Shown in pieces: positions 17,636-25,937 of a stretch of 64,000 nt of DNA (positions are counted from its first letter, which is position 1; each line of letters starts with the position of its first letter). The notes below the pieces were generated by a model. That model made no database searches and was not told the DNA's origin. It was given only the letters and a program-made list of their open reading frames with translations. This DNA comes from Acidicapsa acidisoli (GTDB taxonomy: Bacteria > Acidobacteriota > Terriglobia > Terriglobales > Acidobacteriaceae): the NCBI RefSeq assembly GCF_025685625.1, contig NZ_JAGSYI010000002.1, forward strand, positions 806,001 through 870,000, in the 5' to 3' direction. Position numbers and translations under genes: made by a program.

Positions 17636-18652
17636 ATGAACGATCAAGAACACAACCCCGAGCAGGTCGAAAGCCCATCGCGCCGGAGCTTTCTGGGAGC
17701 CGGTTCCGCAGCATTCGCCGCAGCGGCATTCGCAGGACTGGCTGCAAATGCGCAGGAAGTTACACAGAACAAAAAGCAGGTCTCCGGCTGGCCTGGCGTT
17801 CTGAACGGCAAAGTAGCTGTCGTCACCGGCGCAGCGCGCGGAATCGGACGCGCTGTCGCTGTCGCCTTTGCCGAAAGCGGAGCGAACGTGGCCGGAATCG
17901 ACATTTGTGCTACCGTCGATCCACGCTCCGGCGTCACTCCCGCCACTCGCGCGGAACTTGAGGAAACCGGGAGGTTGGTCAAAGCTGCGGGCGGTCAATG
18001 GCGCAGCTTCGTAATCGACCAGCGAGATTTGCCCGCCCTCCGTGGTGCTGCATCGCAGATCGAACGCGACTTCGGCGGGATTGACATTCTTTTCGCGAAC
18101 GCCGGAATCCAGGCATTTAAGCCGCTGCTCGAACTCGAAGATGCGGACTGGAGCATCACGATTGACACCAATCTGACCGGCACTGCGAACGCGATCCGCG
18201 CCTTCGCTCCGGCAATGGTGAAACGCGGCGGAGGCCGCATCATTGTGACCACATCGACGCAGGGGCGTCATGGCACGCTGTATGCAGCAGCTTACTCCGC
18301 TTCGAAGTGGGGAATTATCGGACTGATGAAATCGGCGGCGCTCGAACTCGGCAAACACGGAATCACGGTCAACGCACTGGTCCCAGGACTCATCGACACG
18401 CCGCTGACACGCCACGAGGAACGCTATGCGCAAGCCCTTGAAGTTGGTGGCAAGACTCCGTCCGGCAACCTACAAAAAGACGAGCAAGACGCACGCAACG
18501 CGCTGCAGACAAAGTCTCCGCTCGGCGTACCATGGATCGACCCTGCAAATGTAGCTCCCGTGGTCGTCTTCCTGGCCTCGGACGCTGCGAGAATGGTTTC
18601 TGGATCGACATACGACGTCACAGGCGGCGACAGCGCGAATAACGCCACATAA
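17636..18652 (+). CDS. Short-chain dehydrogenase/reductase with Tat-type signal
   Basis: This 338-residue SDR starts at ATG 17636 after CAGGAGAAA. The N-terminus has a twin-arginine signal, SRRSFLGAGSAAFAAAAFAG, with an AxA-like cleavage region. The enzyme domain has the cofactor motif TGAARGIG and the catalytic YSASK. It resembles SDRs of the glucose/carveol dehydrogenase type, with a longer insertion around residues 255-290 (TRHEERYAQALEVGGKTP). An exported SDR is unusual because the periplasm lacks free NAD(P). The signal may be a retained membrane anchor, or the protein may be exported carrying its cofactor. Confidence 0.85.
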   Translation: MNDQEHNPEQVESPSRRSFLGAGSAAFAAAAFAGLAANAQEVTQNKKQVSGWPGVLNGKVAVVTGAARGIGRAVAVAFAESGANVAGIDICATVDPRSGVTPATRAELEETGRLVKAAGGQWRSFVIDQRDLPALRGAASQIERDFGGIDILFANAGIQAFKPLLELEDADWSITIDTNLTGTANAIRAFAPAMVKRGGGRIIVTTSTQGRHGTLYAAAYSASKWGIIGLMKSAALELGKHGITVNALVPGLIDTPLTRHEERYAQALEVGGKTPSGNLQKDEQDARNALQTKSPLGVPWIDPANVAPVVVFLASDAARMVSGSTYDVTGGDSANNAT

Positions 18653-18798
18653 CCAACCTCGACCCCGCACGTATCAGTTGACGCTGATGGACATGCCGAG
18701 TCGCCGGAAATATCCGCGGCTCGGTCGTTTCACAATAAACACACCAGGCTTGCGGATGTATACCTTATCTTGTGAAGGACAACGTAGCGAGAGGTGCC

Positions 18799-19827
18799 AT
18801 GGAACGCAGAAGTTTTCTCAAGTCAGCAGTAGCCGCCGGAGTTGGCGTAGCGGCCGTTGGGGCCACTCTGGCCCAATCATCCACACTCGACAATCAGGCG
18901 CAGGGAGGTTCAAGACCGATGTCTCCAGATATGCTGTACCGGGAACTTGGTAAGACTGGTGAGAAAGTCTCCGCGATTGGGCTTGGCGGCTACCACCTTG
19001 GGAAGCAGGACGATCCCCAGGAGAGCATCCGGCTCATTCGCTCCGCGATCGATCGCGGAATCACCTTCATGGACAACTGCTGGGATTACAACGATGGCTT
19101 AAGCGAGGTGCGAATGGGGCAGGCGCTGCGCGACGGCTATCGTTCCAAGGTCTTCCTCATGACCAAAATGGACGGCCGAACAAAGGACTCCTATAACAAG
19201 CAGCTCGAACAATCGCTCGGACGACTGCAAACCGATGTCATCGATCTTGTTCAGTTTCATGAAGTCATTCGCATGGAAGATCCGGATCGCATCTTTGCCG
19301 AGGGCGGTGCGATTGAGGCGGCCGTAGCCGCGCGTAAGGCGGGCAAGATTCGCTACATCGGATTCACCGGCCACAAAGACCCTTACGTGCACCTCCGCAT
19401 GCTGGAGGTTGCAGAAAAGCATGGCTTCCATTTCGACACCGTGCAGATGCCGATCAACGTCATGGATGCCCACTTCCGTTCCTTCGGCAAGCAGGTCGTC
19501 CCGGTATGCGCTCAGCGCGGAATCGCGGTTCTGGCAATGAAGACTTTTGGAGACAACTTCATCCTGAAAAGCAACACCGTAACTCCGATCGAGGCGCTGC
19601 ATTACTCGCTGAACCAACCGGTTTCGGTGGTCATCACCGGGATCGACTCCACAACGGTCCTTGAACAGGCGCTCGAAGCTGTAAAAACCTTCAAACCGAT
19701 GAGCGATGCAGAGACCGCGAGCCTGCTTGAACGTACAAAAGACGCCGCATCCGATGGCAAATATGAACTCTTCAAAACCTCCAGTCACTTCGATGGAACC
19801 GCGCACAATCCTAGTTACCTTGGCTGA
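18799..19827 (+). CDS. Aldo/keto reductase with Tat-type signal
   Basis: The 342-residue protein begins at ATG 18799, after GAGAGG, with MERRSFLKSAVAAGVGVAAVG, a twin-arginine signal. The (beta/alpha)8 aldo/keto reductase domain shows YRELGKTGEKVSAIGLGGYH, the catalytic Asp/Tyr region FMDNCWDYNDG, Lys in FLMTKMDGR and His in LVQFHEV. It is second in a row of Tat-signal oxidoreductases after the SDR, 146 bases downstream. The substrate is unknown. The upstream in-frame ATG/GTG codons would place non-signal residues before the twin arginine and are not favoured. Confidence 0.85.
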   Translation: MERRSFLKSAVAAGVGVAAVGATLAQSSTLDNQAQGGSRPMSPDMLYRELGKTGEKVSAIGLGGYHLGKQDDPQESIRLIRSAIDRGITFMDNCWDYNDGLSEVRMGQALRDGYRSKVFLMTKMDGRTKDSYNKQLEQSLGRLQTDVIDLVQFHEVIRMEDPDRIFAEGGAIEAAVAARKAGKIRYIGFTGHKDPYVHLRMLEVAEKHGFHFDTVQMPINVMDAHFRSFGKQVVPVCAQRGIAVLAMKTFGDNFILKSNTVTPIEALHYSLNQPVSVVITGIDSTTVLEQALEAVKTFKPMSDAETASLLERTKDAASDGKYELFKTSSHFDGTAHNPSYLG

Positions 19828-19889
19828 CTAACTTCCTTTATCTCGAAAGATCAACCGCAAGACTCTACCTTACTTTTGGAGCAATCATC

Positions 19890-20777
19890 ATGAGCCAAAC
19901 ACAAGCAATTACAGCAGCGGCTGCAGGAACCTTCCCCATCGGAGGCGATCTGATCGTCAATCGCCTCGGCTACGGAGCCATGCGCATTACGGGTCAAGGA
20001 ATCTGGGGACCTCCCGCCGACAAAGCCGCGTCACTTGCAACTTTGCGGCGAACCATCGAACTGGGCGTGAACCTGATCGACACTGCCGACTCGTACGGAC
20101 CCGGCACTTCCGAAGAGTTGATTGCCGAAGCGCTGTATCCCTATCCAAAGGATCTGGTCATTGCGACCAAGGGTGGATGGGAACGTCCGGGCCCTGGTCA
20201 GTGGACTCACAACGCCAGTCCCAAACATCTCACGCAAGCACTGGAAGGCAGCCTCAAGCGGCTTCGCGTTGACAGGATCGATGTTCACCAGCTTCATGCA
20301 CCGGACAATGCCGTCTCTTTCGAGGCATCGGTTGAGGCGCTGGCAAAGCTGCGCGAGCAAGGCAAGATCCGCCACGTGGGCCTTTCGAACGTAACGCGCG
20401 AACACATCGAACGCGCTCGCAAGATTGTCCCCATCGTCTCAGTACAGAACCGCTACAGCTTTGCCGATCGCGAGTCCGACTTCATCGTCGACTATTGCGA
20501 AGAGCACGGCATCGCATTTCTTCCGTGGGCTCCGCTGGGACAGGCCAAGGAAGCGCATGACGCCATTCAGAAAGTCGCGAAGGAACTCCACGCAACGCCG
20601 CTTCAGGTCGCGCTGGCGTGGCTGCTCAAGCGATCCAAAGTGATTCTGCCTATTCCCGGAACCTCGTCGGTGGCGCACCTTGAGGAGAACATCGCCGCTG
20701 CCGGCCTGGAGTTGCCACAGGCAGCTTATGACAAGCTCGAGGCCGTAAGTCACCCACCGGTCAGCTTGCGCGGCTAA
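19890..20777 (+). CDS. Cytosolic aldo/keto reductase
   Basis: This 295-residue aldo/keto reductase lacks an export signal. The motifs are VNRLGYGAMRI at the start of the barrel, NLIDTADSYGPGTSEELIAEAL with the catalytic Asp/Tyr, VIATKGGW with Lys and DVHQLHAPD with His, and IPIPGTSSVAHLEEN near the cofactor end. It closes the gene series that starts with the bicupin gene. A strong hairpin 39 bases after its stop separates it from the converging gene. Confidence 0.88.
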   Translation: MSQTQAITAAAAGTFPIGGDLIVNRLGYGAMRITGQGIWGPPADKAASLATLRRTIELGVNLIDTADSYGPGTSEELIAEALYPYPKDLVIATKGGWERPGPGQWTHNASPKHLTQALEGSLKRLRVDRIDVHQLHAPDNAVSFEASVEALAKLREQGKIRHVGLSNVTREHIERARKIVPIVSVQNRYSFADRESDFIVDYCEEHGIAFLPWAPLGQAKEAHDAIQKVAKELHATPLQVALAWLLKRSKVILPIPGTSSVAHLEENIAAAGLELPQAAYDKLEAVSHPPVSLRG

Positions 20778-20778
20778 C

Positions 20779-20811
20779 GGCTGAACAAACGCTGAACAAT
20801 CGCTGAATAAA
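20779..20811 (+). repeat. Three tandem 11-bp repeats after the aldo/keto reductase stop
   Basis: Three near-identical 11-base units (GGCTGAACAAA, CGCTGAACAAT, CGCTGAATAAA) run head to tail from 20779 to 20811 between the stop codon and the terminator hairpin. No function is evident. They may be a slippage product. Confidence 0.6.
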
Positions 20812-20815
20812 CACA

Positions 20816-20855
20816 CCAGGCTGCCATCTACAGAACTTTGTAGCTGGCAGCCTGG
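20816..20855. terminator. Strong bidirectional hairpin between converging genes
   Basis: A perfect 11-bp stem (CCAGGCTGCCA with TGGCAGCCTGG) is extended by an inner 5-bp CTACA/TGTAG stem around a six-base loop. It lies between the aldo/keto reductase (plus, stop 20777) and the DUF1349-like gene (minus, stop 20872). This is the expected position for a two-way transcription terminator, though no long T-run follows on either side. Confidence 0.7.
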
Positions 20856-20871
20856 ACCACGTTTCAGTCAA

Positions 20872-21681
20872 CTAGCGTACCTGGCCTGCCGAGTTCTCGA
20901 GAAGGACGTTGGAAAGCACTGCTGTATCCGACGTGGCTGGCAGGTGCGAGCAGAAGCCTATACCTACGTAAAAGGGCCCGTCAAAGTGCAGCGTGATCGG
21001 CGGCCCAAGCTGGTGCATCGGCTCTCCCTCAAGGCTGACGAAAATTGCAATCGAGTCGCCATGCTTCTCGATCCCAACGCGCCTGGCGAGAACACCATTG
21101 AGGCCGCCGCCAAAGCGATATTGCAGATCCTTGATGGATTGGCCTTGTTCAGGACGATACGCCAAGTGGATCATGCCCACGCCGTGTTCGCCGAGCATCG
21201 CTTCCTTGGAATCGTCTTCAAGATTCTGGCGAATGACGAGGACTGCCTTGCGGTCACCGTAGCCCTTGGGGTCCGGAAACGTGACATCGGCTGCGAGTGA
21301 GACGTCTCCGGAAACCTTCGTCCAGAGATAACGGAACTCGTCGCGCGTATACCAGATGTTGTATCCGGCGGAGTGGATCGTGTACTGCTTCGTGCCGGCG
21401 TCGTAACTGGCGCTTCCCGGCACCACTGCGGCGCCAATATCGGATTGTCCCTGAAAGACTCCTATCGGCGTGTCGAAATTTCTGCTGGGCCGGTGAAAAT
21501 CCCCGGGCGGCGGTACCTGCACATGCGTTGGGGAGCCGGGTTGCGCCCAATCCGGAACGGCCGGCGTTGACGTAGCTGGTGATTGAGCGAGCAGCAGTTG
21601 CCCCGCTGCGCCGACCGTGAGCATGAATACCGAGACGTGCAAGAGTTGTCTATAAAACGCGCGACGGTTGTGGGTTTCCAT
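20872..21681 (-). CDS. Secreted DUF1349/LamG-like beta-sandwich protein
   Basis: The 269-residue product has an N-terminal signal segment (LLHVSVFMLTVGAAGQLLLAQ). The beta-sandwich is of the type attached to TolB-like proteins of Acidobacteria: SDIGAAVVPGSASYDAGTKQYTIHSAGYNIW, FRYLWTKVSGDVSLAADV, RKAVLVIRQNLEDDS and PFYVGIGFCSH are family-like stretches. Here the domain stands alone without a beta-propeller. It is probably periplasmic or extracellular and carbohydrate- or ligand-binding, but nothing in the sequence fixes the ligand. Confidence 0.65.
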   Translation of the reverse strand: METHNRRAFYRQLLHVSVFMLTVGAAGQLLLAQSPATSTPAVPDWAQPGSPTHVQVPPPGDFHRPSRNFDTPIGVFQGQSDIGAAVVPGSASYDAGTKQYTIHSAGYNIWYTRDEFRYLWTKVSGDVSLAADVTFPDPKGYGDRKAVLVIRQNLEDDSKEAMLGEHGVGMIHLAYRPEQGQSIKDLQYRFGGGLNGVLARRVGIEKHGDSIAIFVSLEGEPMHQLGPPITLHFDGPFYVGIGFCSHLPATSDTAVLSNVLLENSAGQVR

Positions 21682-21771
21682 AGCACAGAACTTTAGCAGA
21701 CTTGCTCACGGTAGCCATACCGTTGGCAAAGCACTGATACCGCTGTGCCGCAATGCGTCGACTGGAGTGAA

Positions 21772-21798
21772 TTGACAGCACGAATCTCGATCTAGTAT
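21772..21798 (+). promoter_or_regulatory. Possible sigma70 promoter for the ThuA-domain gene
   Basis: TTGACA at 21772-21777 is followed, after a short 15-base spacer, by TAGTAT at 21793-21798. Spacing is below optimum and the start codon is about 80 bases on, so this is a tentative call. Confidence 0.35.
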
Positions 21799-21877
21799 CC
21801 ATGGTGCGTCCTTAAATACGCTCGCTGATCCATCCCAGTCTGCCAAATCCAAGAAGAGTTCCAGGGAGACGTCAACT

Positions 21878-22864
21878 GTGTCCATCCGGCAAGGTCTTTC
21901 ACGGTACACTGCTGCGCTGCGGTGCGCAGTAGCCGTGGCGCATTCCATAATTCGTTCCAGTCGAAATTCCAGAGCGAAGCTTCTGCGCTTCGGGCTTCCG
22001 GCTCTTGCTCTTCTGCTTGTCTTTCATGCAACGCTGACGACCCAGGTCAACGCGCAAGGGAACGGCGCTGCAGTTGTGCAGGCGCCTCGCCCGTGGGGGC
22101 AAAATCCCAGCGGGATGCGCGTCTACATATGGGCGGGGCTCAAGTCGCACTTTTCCGGGCAGCACGACTATCCCCAGTTCCTCGCGGACTGGAGCAAGGT
22201 TCTCACCGAGCATGGCGCGGTAGTTGACGGAGCCTTGCATGCACCCACCGCGGCCGATCTCGAGCACACCGACGTTGTGATCCTGTACAAGGGCGACGCG
22301 GCTTACCTGAGCGATGACGAAAAAACTGCTCTCGATGCTTATATCAAGCGCGGAGGAGGACTGGTCAGCTTGCATGACTCGCTATGCGGCCCGGACCCCG
22401 CGTATTTCGCTACGCTGGTCGGCGGCGCGAAGAAGCATGGCGAGGTGAACTACACTCTCGGAGCGCCCATCCCTTACACCGTGGTAGATGCGGCCAACCC
22501 GATCATGAGCGGCATGACCAACATCACGATCTTCGACGAGGCCTTTTACAACATGATATGGGCGCAGAATCCTGGTATTCATGTGCTGGCGACTGCGGTC
22601 ATACCGGGCACGCCGAGCGCGGGCACGCACAAGGGCGAAGTGGTGCCGCAGATATGGACATACGAACATACGCTGCCTGGCGGCGAGCCCGCCAGGGCCT
22701 TCGTCTGGATGCAAGGGCATGAGTACGCGAACTTCGACAATTACCAGATTCAGCGCATGCTGCTGCGCGGTATTGCATGGGCGGCGAAGAAGCCCGTCGA
22801 TTCGCTGATTGACTATGTGCCGCCGCCGCCGACGCATGTGCAAGCGGCTGGGACGGGACGATAG
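21878..22864 (+). CDS. Exported ThuA-like (trehalose-utilisation) domain protein
   Basis: The 328-residue protein starts at GTG 21878 after AGGGAGA. A hydrophobic segment at about 37-58 (LLRFGLPALALLLVF) acts as signal or anchor. The rest is a ThuA-like class-I glutamine-amidotransferase fold: MRVYIWAGLKSHF, DVVILYKGD, IKRGGGLVSLHDSLCGPD, NPIMSGM and RAFVWMQGHEYANFDNYQIQRMLLRGIAWAAK. Such proteins occur in sugar-degradation loci but their biochemical activity is not established. The gene has no obvious functional partner next to it. Confidence 0.75.
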   Translation: MSIRQGLSRYTAALRCAVAVAHSIIRSSRNSRAKLLRFGLPALALLLVFHATLTTQVNAQGNGAAVVQAPRPWGQNPSGMRVYIWAGLKSHFSGQHDYPQFLADWSKVLTEHGAVVDGALHAPTAADLEHTDVVILYKGDAAYLSDDEKTALDAYIKRGGGLVSLHDSLCGPDPAYFATLVGGAKKHGEVNYTLGAPIPYTVVDAANPIMSGMTNITIFDEAFYNMIWAQNPGIHVLATAVIPGTPSAGTHKGEVVPQIWTYEHTLPGGEPARAFVWMQGHEYANFDNYQIQRMLLRGIAWAAKKPVDSLIDYVPPPPTHVQAAGTGR

Positions 22865-23158
22865 CGGACTGAGTTTTTGGGCGAAAATGCAGGACTTGCG
22901 ACACGACAAACTCATGGGGGGGTGGGGGTGGTCCTATTTTTCCCGTAAACGATTGAAAAGGTTATGGCTTACAGCGGAAATCATGGTGCTTAAATGGCGT
23001 TTTTGGGCGGTTTTAGTGCTGATTTGCGACAGCGAATTTCCTCTGCGAATCGCTGTCAGACAAGCAAAGACCGCCTCGGATGCCGCCCGGTTTTATTCTG
23101 GCTGATCTATTCTGACTGATTTGAGAGTAATTCCCGGCAAAGTTGGTTCGAGATTCTT
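22865..23158. other. 294-bp noncoding spacer with G-rich tract and hairpin
   Basis: This gap between converging genes holds a G-rich tract at 22916-22931 (seven G, T, five G, T, two G) followed by a T-rich stretch. A perfect 8-bp inverted repeat GACAGCGA/TCGCTGTC lies at 23028-23057. Base use is unlike the flanking genes. I see no convincing reading frame; the 98-codon frame across it has no protein-like character. It may be one copy of a dispersed intergenic repeat. Confidence 0.5.
23028..23057. terminator. Hairpin between converging genes
   Basis: GACAGCGA and TCGCTGTC form a perfect 8-bp stem with a 14-base loop, in the spacer between the ThuA-domain gene and the outer-membrane gene. It could terminate either transcript. 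The absence of a T-run makes this tentative. Confidence 0.4.
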
Positions 23159-23737
23159 CTAGAAGCGCCAGACCAAGCCTGTTGAGATACGGCCGAAGTT
23201 ATTGGGCAGGCCGGGGAGCCGATACGGATTGGGGGGATACAGGTTGGCGCCGAGAGCGAAATTGGTGTACTGATAGCCGCCGTCCACACGATAGGCGAAG
23301 TGCTTCGAGAGCGTTGTGTCCAGGCCGCCGCCGAAGAACATCGCAAAGGAAGCAGCCACGCCGATTGCCTGGTTTGGCCCCCAGTTCTTGTTCAGACCGG
23401 CGTCTCCAAAGAGTGCTTCGCCAAAGATGGATTCTCTGCGGTAGCGCCAGACGTATTGGCCACCGGCCTCGATGAAGAGAGCGTGCTGAGGTGCTCCGAG
23501 GTTGGTTCCGCGATAGCCGTAGGTGTCGAGTTTGAGACGCAAGCGATGCCACGACGGAAAGGCGAGGGATGCGTCCCATCCGTTGAGCGACTGCCGCGAT
23601 CCAGGAACTCCGTTGAAGGTGTTGGAAAGATAGGTGTAGCCGCCGTAGAGCTCATGACGGGCAGGAGCGTCCGATTGGGCGCGAAGGACGGGCGACAGGC
23701 AAAGGAGTGCGATGAGCGCGAAGATTCGAGACGGCAT
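23159..23737 (-). CDS. Small outer-membrane beta-barrel protein
   Basis: From ATG 23737 the product is 192 residues with a signal peptide (RIFALIALLCLSPVLRAQ). Alternating strands rich in Tyr and Gly follow (ELYGGYTYLSN, LKLDTYGYRG, ALFIEAGGQYVWRYR, FAYRVDGGYQYTNF). The terminal GLVWRF ends in the aromatic beta-signal recognised by the BAM complex. The pattern fits an 8-strand OmpA/OmpX-like barrel. The longer frame to 23920 adds an arginine-rich stretch that does not look like protein. Confidence 0.75.
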   Translation of the reverse strand: MPSRIFALIALLCLSPVLRAQSDAPARHELYGGYTYLSNTFNGVPGSRQSLNGWDASLAFPSWHRLRLKLDTYGYRGTNLGAPQHALFIEAGGQYVWRYRRESIFGEALFGDAGLNKNWGPNQAIGVAASFAMFFGGGLDTTLSKHFAYRVDGGYQYTNFALGANLYPPNPYRLPGLPNNFGRISTGLVWRF

Positions 23738-23808
23738 TCGGTATCCGGGTAAGTTGACCTGATCTATCGTATCGGTTTGACGTGGTTTATGGGAATGGAC
23801 AGTCCTCG

Positions 23809-24564
23809 TTACTTCGCAGTCCAGCCGCCGTCGATGAGGATGTCGGTTCCGGTGATGAAGCCTGCTGCGTCCGAACAAAGATAACAGGCGAGCGAGCCGA
23901 TCTCTTCGATCTTTCCCCATCGCCCGATCGGCAGGCTAGCCATGAATTGCGCATTGGCTTCCGGATTGTTCATGACGGCTGTGTTCATATCGGTTGCGAA
24001 GGGGCCGGGGCTGATTCCGTTGACGGTGATTCCTTCGCCGGCCAGTTCGAGTGCGAGCGCACGGGTGAACCCAAGTAGCGCCGCCTTAGCGGAGGAATAC
24101 GCGGTACGACCGGGCAGCGAAACATGGCTCATGATTGAGGTCATGTTGAGTACGCGGCCGTAGCCGGAACCTTTCATGCCGGGCACGAAGGCACGGGACA
24201 TCAGAAAGGTCGAGATCAGGCTGGAATCGAGGACGCTTCGGAACTCTTCCAACGAGTAGTCAACCATATTCTTGCGGATATTGGTTCCGGCGTTGTTGAT
24301 GAGGATCTGGGGTGCTCCGAAGCGCTGCGTGACTGCTTCGGCCAGATTCGCGACCTGATCTTCCTGCGTTACGTCGGCAGTGAAGATGGCCGCTGTTCCG
24401 CCTAGTGCGGCGATGGTGTCGCGTACCTGCGTGAGGCGCTGTCTATCGCGTGCGACGAGGGCGATGTTTGCGCCGGATTCTGAGAGGGCTTTCGCCATTG
24501 CCTCGCCGAGGCCACGGCTTGCGCCGGTGATGACTGCTGTTCGGCCGGTCAGATCGATCTTCAT
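23809..24564 (-). CDS. Short-chain dehydrogenase, gluconate/deoxygluconate dehydrogenase-like
   Basis: The 251-residue SDR has TGASRGLGEAMAKAL for cofactor binding, the NNAGTN motif, catalytic Ser in TSIMSHVSLPG, YSSAK, and a C-terminus ending GTDILIDGGWTAK. Overall it resembles gluconate 5-dehydrogenase and 2-deoxy-gluconate 3-dehydrogenase enzymes. It lies downstream of a sugar-acid-type MFS carrier and a PQQ dehydrogenase, which fits oxidation of sugars to sugar acids outside and their reduction or oxidation inside. The exact substrate is inferred only. Confidence 0.85.
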   Translation of the reverse strand: MKIDLTGRTAVITGASRGLGEAMAKALSESGANIALVARDRQRLTQVRDTIAALGGTAAIFTADVTQEDQVANLAEAVTQRFGAPQILINNAGTNIRKNMVDYSLEEFRSVLDSSLISTFLMSRAFVPGMKGSGYGRVLNMTSIMSHVSLPGRTAYSSAKAALLGFTRALALELAGEGITVNGISPGPFATDMNTAVMNNPEANAQFMASLPIGRWGKIEEIGSLACYLCSDAAGFITGTDILIDGGWTAK

Positions 24565-24614
24565 GGGACGTGTCTCCTGTTTTGAGGTAGCTATGGATGA
24601 GTGGTATGCATTCC

Positions 24615-24681
24615 CTCAGGGGCTAAAGCCCACGTTCATTTTGTTCTGCTTTATGGCGCGGCTAAAGCCGCGCCCTTTCAA
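24615..24681. repeat. REP-like palindromic element (GGCTAAAGCC type)
   Basis: Two related palindromes with the core GCTAAAGC stand 35 bases apart. The first is GGGCT-AA-AGCCC at 24620-24631. The second is a perfect 9-bp stem GGCGCGGCT-AA-AGCCGCGCC at 24655-24674, followed by CTTTCAAAAC. Paired 'gctaaagc' elements of this kind are familiar to me from acidobacterial intergenic regions, which makes this a probable repetitive extragenic element. It sits between the SDR and MFS genes and its edge overlaps the MFS stop codon. Confidence 0.6.
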
Positions 24682-25937
24682 AACGTCGACGCGTTCATCT
24701 GTCTTCGTGCCGACTCAGGATCGAGGTAGAGCCAGCAGATGGCGGATATGGTTGCTGCCGCAGCCATGGTGTAGATGAGGATGTTCCAGTTGTTGCTGGT
24801 GCGTTCGAGGATGATGCCGCCTACTACTGGCGCGACGAAGCCGGCGAGATTGCCTAGCATATTCATTGCGGCTGCTACGGTTGCAGTGTACGGGCCTCCG
24901 ATTTCGACGCAGGCATCCCAGGAGATCGGCATGGTAAGGTCGCTCGCAAAACTGGCGAGGCCCATGGCCAGCATTGCGAGGACGACCGATTGAATCTGTG
25001 CGAAGGCCAACAGGAGGATGGCTGTTGCGAGAAAGCCGCAGAAAGCGATGGCGCGACGGGGTAAGCGCTTTGGGGCGAGTCCTGAGGCGAGCGAACCGAA
25101 GCCTCCGAATAAGAGCGGCAGGACCGCGAGAGCGGCTGCGCGTGTGGGAGACTGGCCGCGCCCTTCGCGCAGATAGGTGGGCAGCCAGGTGATGTAGAAG
25201 TACCAGACGTAGGCGAAGCAGAAGTACTGGAGGACAAGGATCGATACCTGCGGAGTGAGCAGAAGTGAGAGCCAGTTTCGTTCGCCGGGCCGGTGTGCGG
25301 TGAGTACGCGTGAGGAAGCAAGCAATTCCCTTTCTGCTTCGTTCACGGCGGGATGTTGCGCTGGATCGTCTTTGAACCAGAGCAGGAAGATAACGCACCA
25401 GACGAGCCCCAACGCCGCGAAGCAGACGAAGGCCCAGCGCCAGCCGAGCCAGGTGATGCAGAGCAGGGCCAGCGGCGGCGTGGCCGCTCCTCCCCAGCGC
25501 GTGCATGCCCACATCAGGGCCTGTGCTGTGACGCGCTCTCGCGCTGGGAGCCATGCACTGAGCATTCGTGTGAGATTGGGGAAGCAACCGGCCTCGCCTG
25601 CTCCGAAGAGGAATCGGATTGCGTACATGGACGGGACGTTCCAGGCTGCGCCGGTAAGTGCCGTGCAGGCGGACCAGGCGAGAACGATCTGCGCCAGAAC
25701 TCGCTTGACGCCGAGACGGTCGCCGAGCAGGCCCATGGGGATTTCAAAGATCGCGTACGAAAGTCCAAAGGCTCCGAAGATCAGGCCCATCTGCTGCTTT
25801 GGAATATGGAGGTCGCGCGCGATGGGTCCGGCAGCCTGGGAGATGGCGACGCGCTGCACATAGGAGAGCACGGCGAGGCCGATGGCCAGCGTGACGACGT
25901 TGTATCGGACGCGACTGGATGTATGAGTGGTCTTCAT
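24678..25937 (-). CDS. MFS transporter, ACS (sugar-acid:H+ symporter) type
   Basis: The 419-residue protein has twelve predicted membrane helices and MFS signatures: GLSYAIFEIPMGLLGDRLGVKRVLA in the helix 2-3 loop, and GAGEAGCFPNLTRMLSAWLPARER typical of anion:cation symporters for hexuronates, glucarate or galactonate. Its ATG overlaps the PQQ dehydrogenase stop (ATGA). Uptake of an oxidised sugar produced by that enzyme is a reasonable inference. The stop codon lies in the edge of a REP-like element, so the last residues may be recent. Confidence 0.87.
   Translation of the reverse strand: MKTTHTSSRVRYNVVTLAIGLAVLSYVQRVAISQAAGPIARDLHIPKQQMGLIFGAFGLSYAIFEIPMGLLGDRLGVKRVLAQIVLAWSACTALTGAAWNVPSMYAIRFLFGAGEAGCFPNLTRMLSAWLPARERVTAQALMWACTRWGGAATPPLALLCITWLGWRWAFVCFAALGLVWCVIFLLWFKDDPAQHPAVNEAERELLASSRVLTAHRPGERNWLSLLLTPQVSILVLQYFCFAYVWYFYITWLPTYLREGRGQSPTRAAALAVLPLLFGGFGSLASGLAPKRLPRRAIAFCGFLATAILLLAFAQIQSVVLAMLAMGLASFASDLTMPISWDACVEIGGPYTATVAAAMNMLGNLAGFVAPVVGGIILERTSNNWNILIYTMAAAATISAICWLYLDPESARRQMNASTF

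Noticed and set aside
22809-23105. A 98-codon frame running through the G-rich spacer
   Set aside because: It begins inside the ThuA-domain gene, is Trp/Arg-rich without domain features, and coincides with a probable noncoding repeat.
24715-25587. A 290-codon frame overlapping the MFS gene
   Set aside because: His/Arg/Ser-rich alternative frame of a clear 12-helix transporter; no protein-like pattern.
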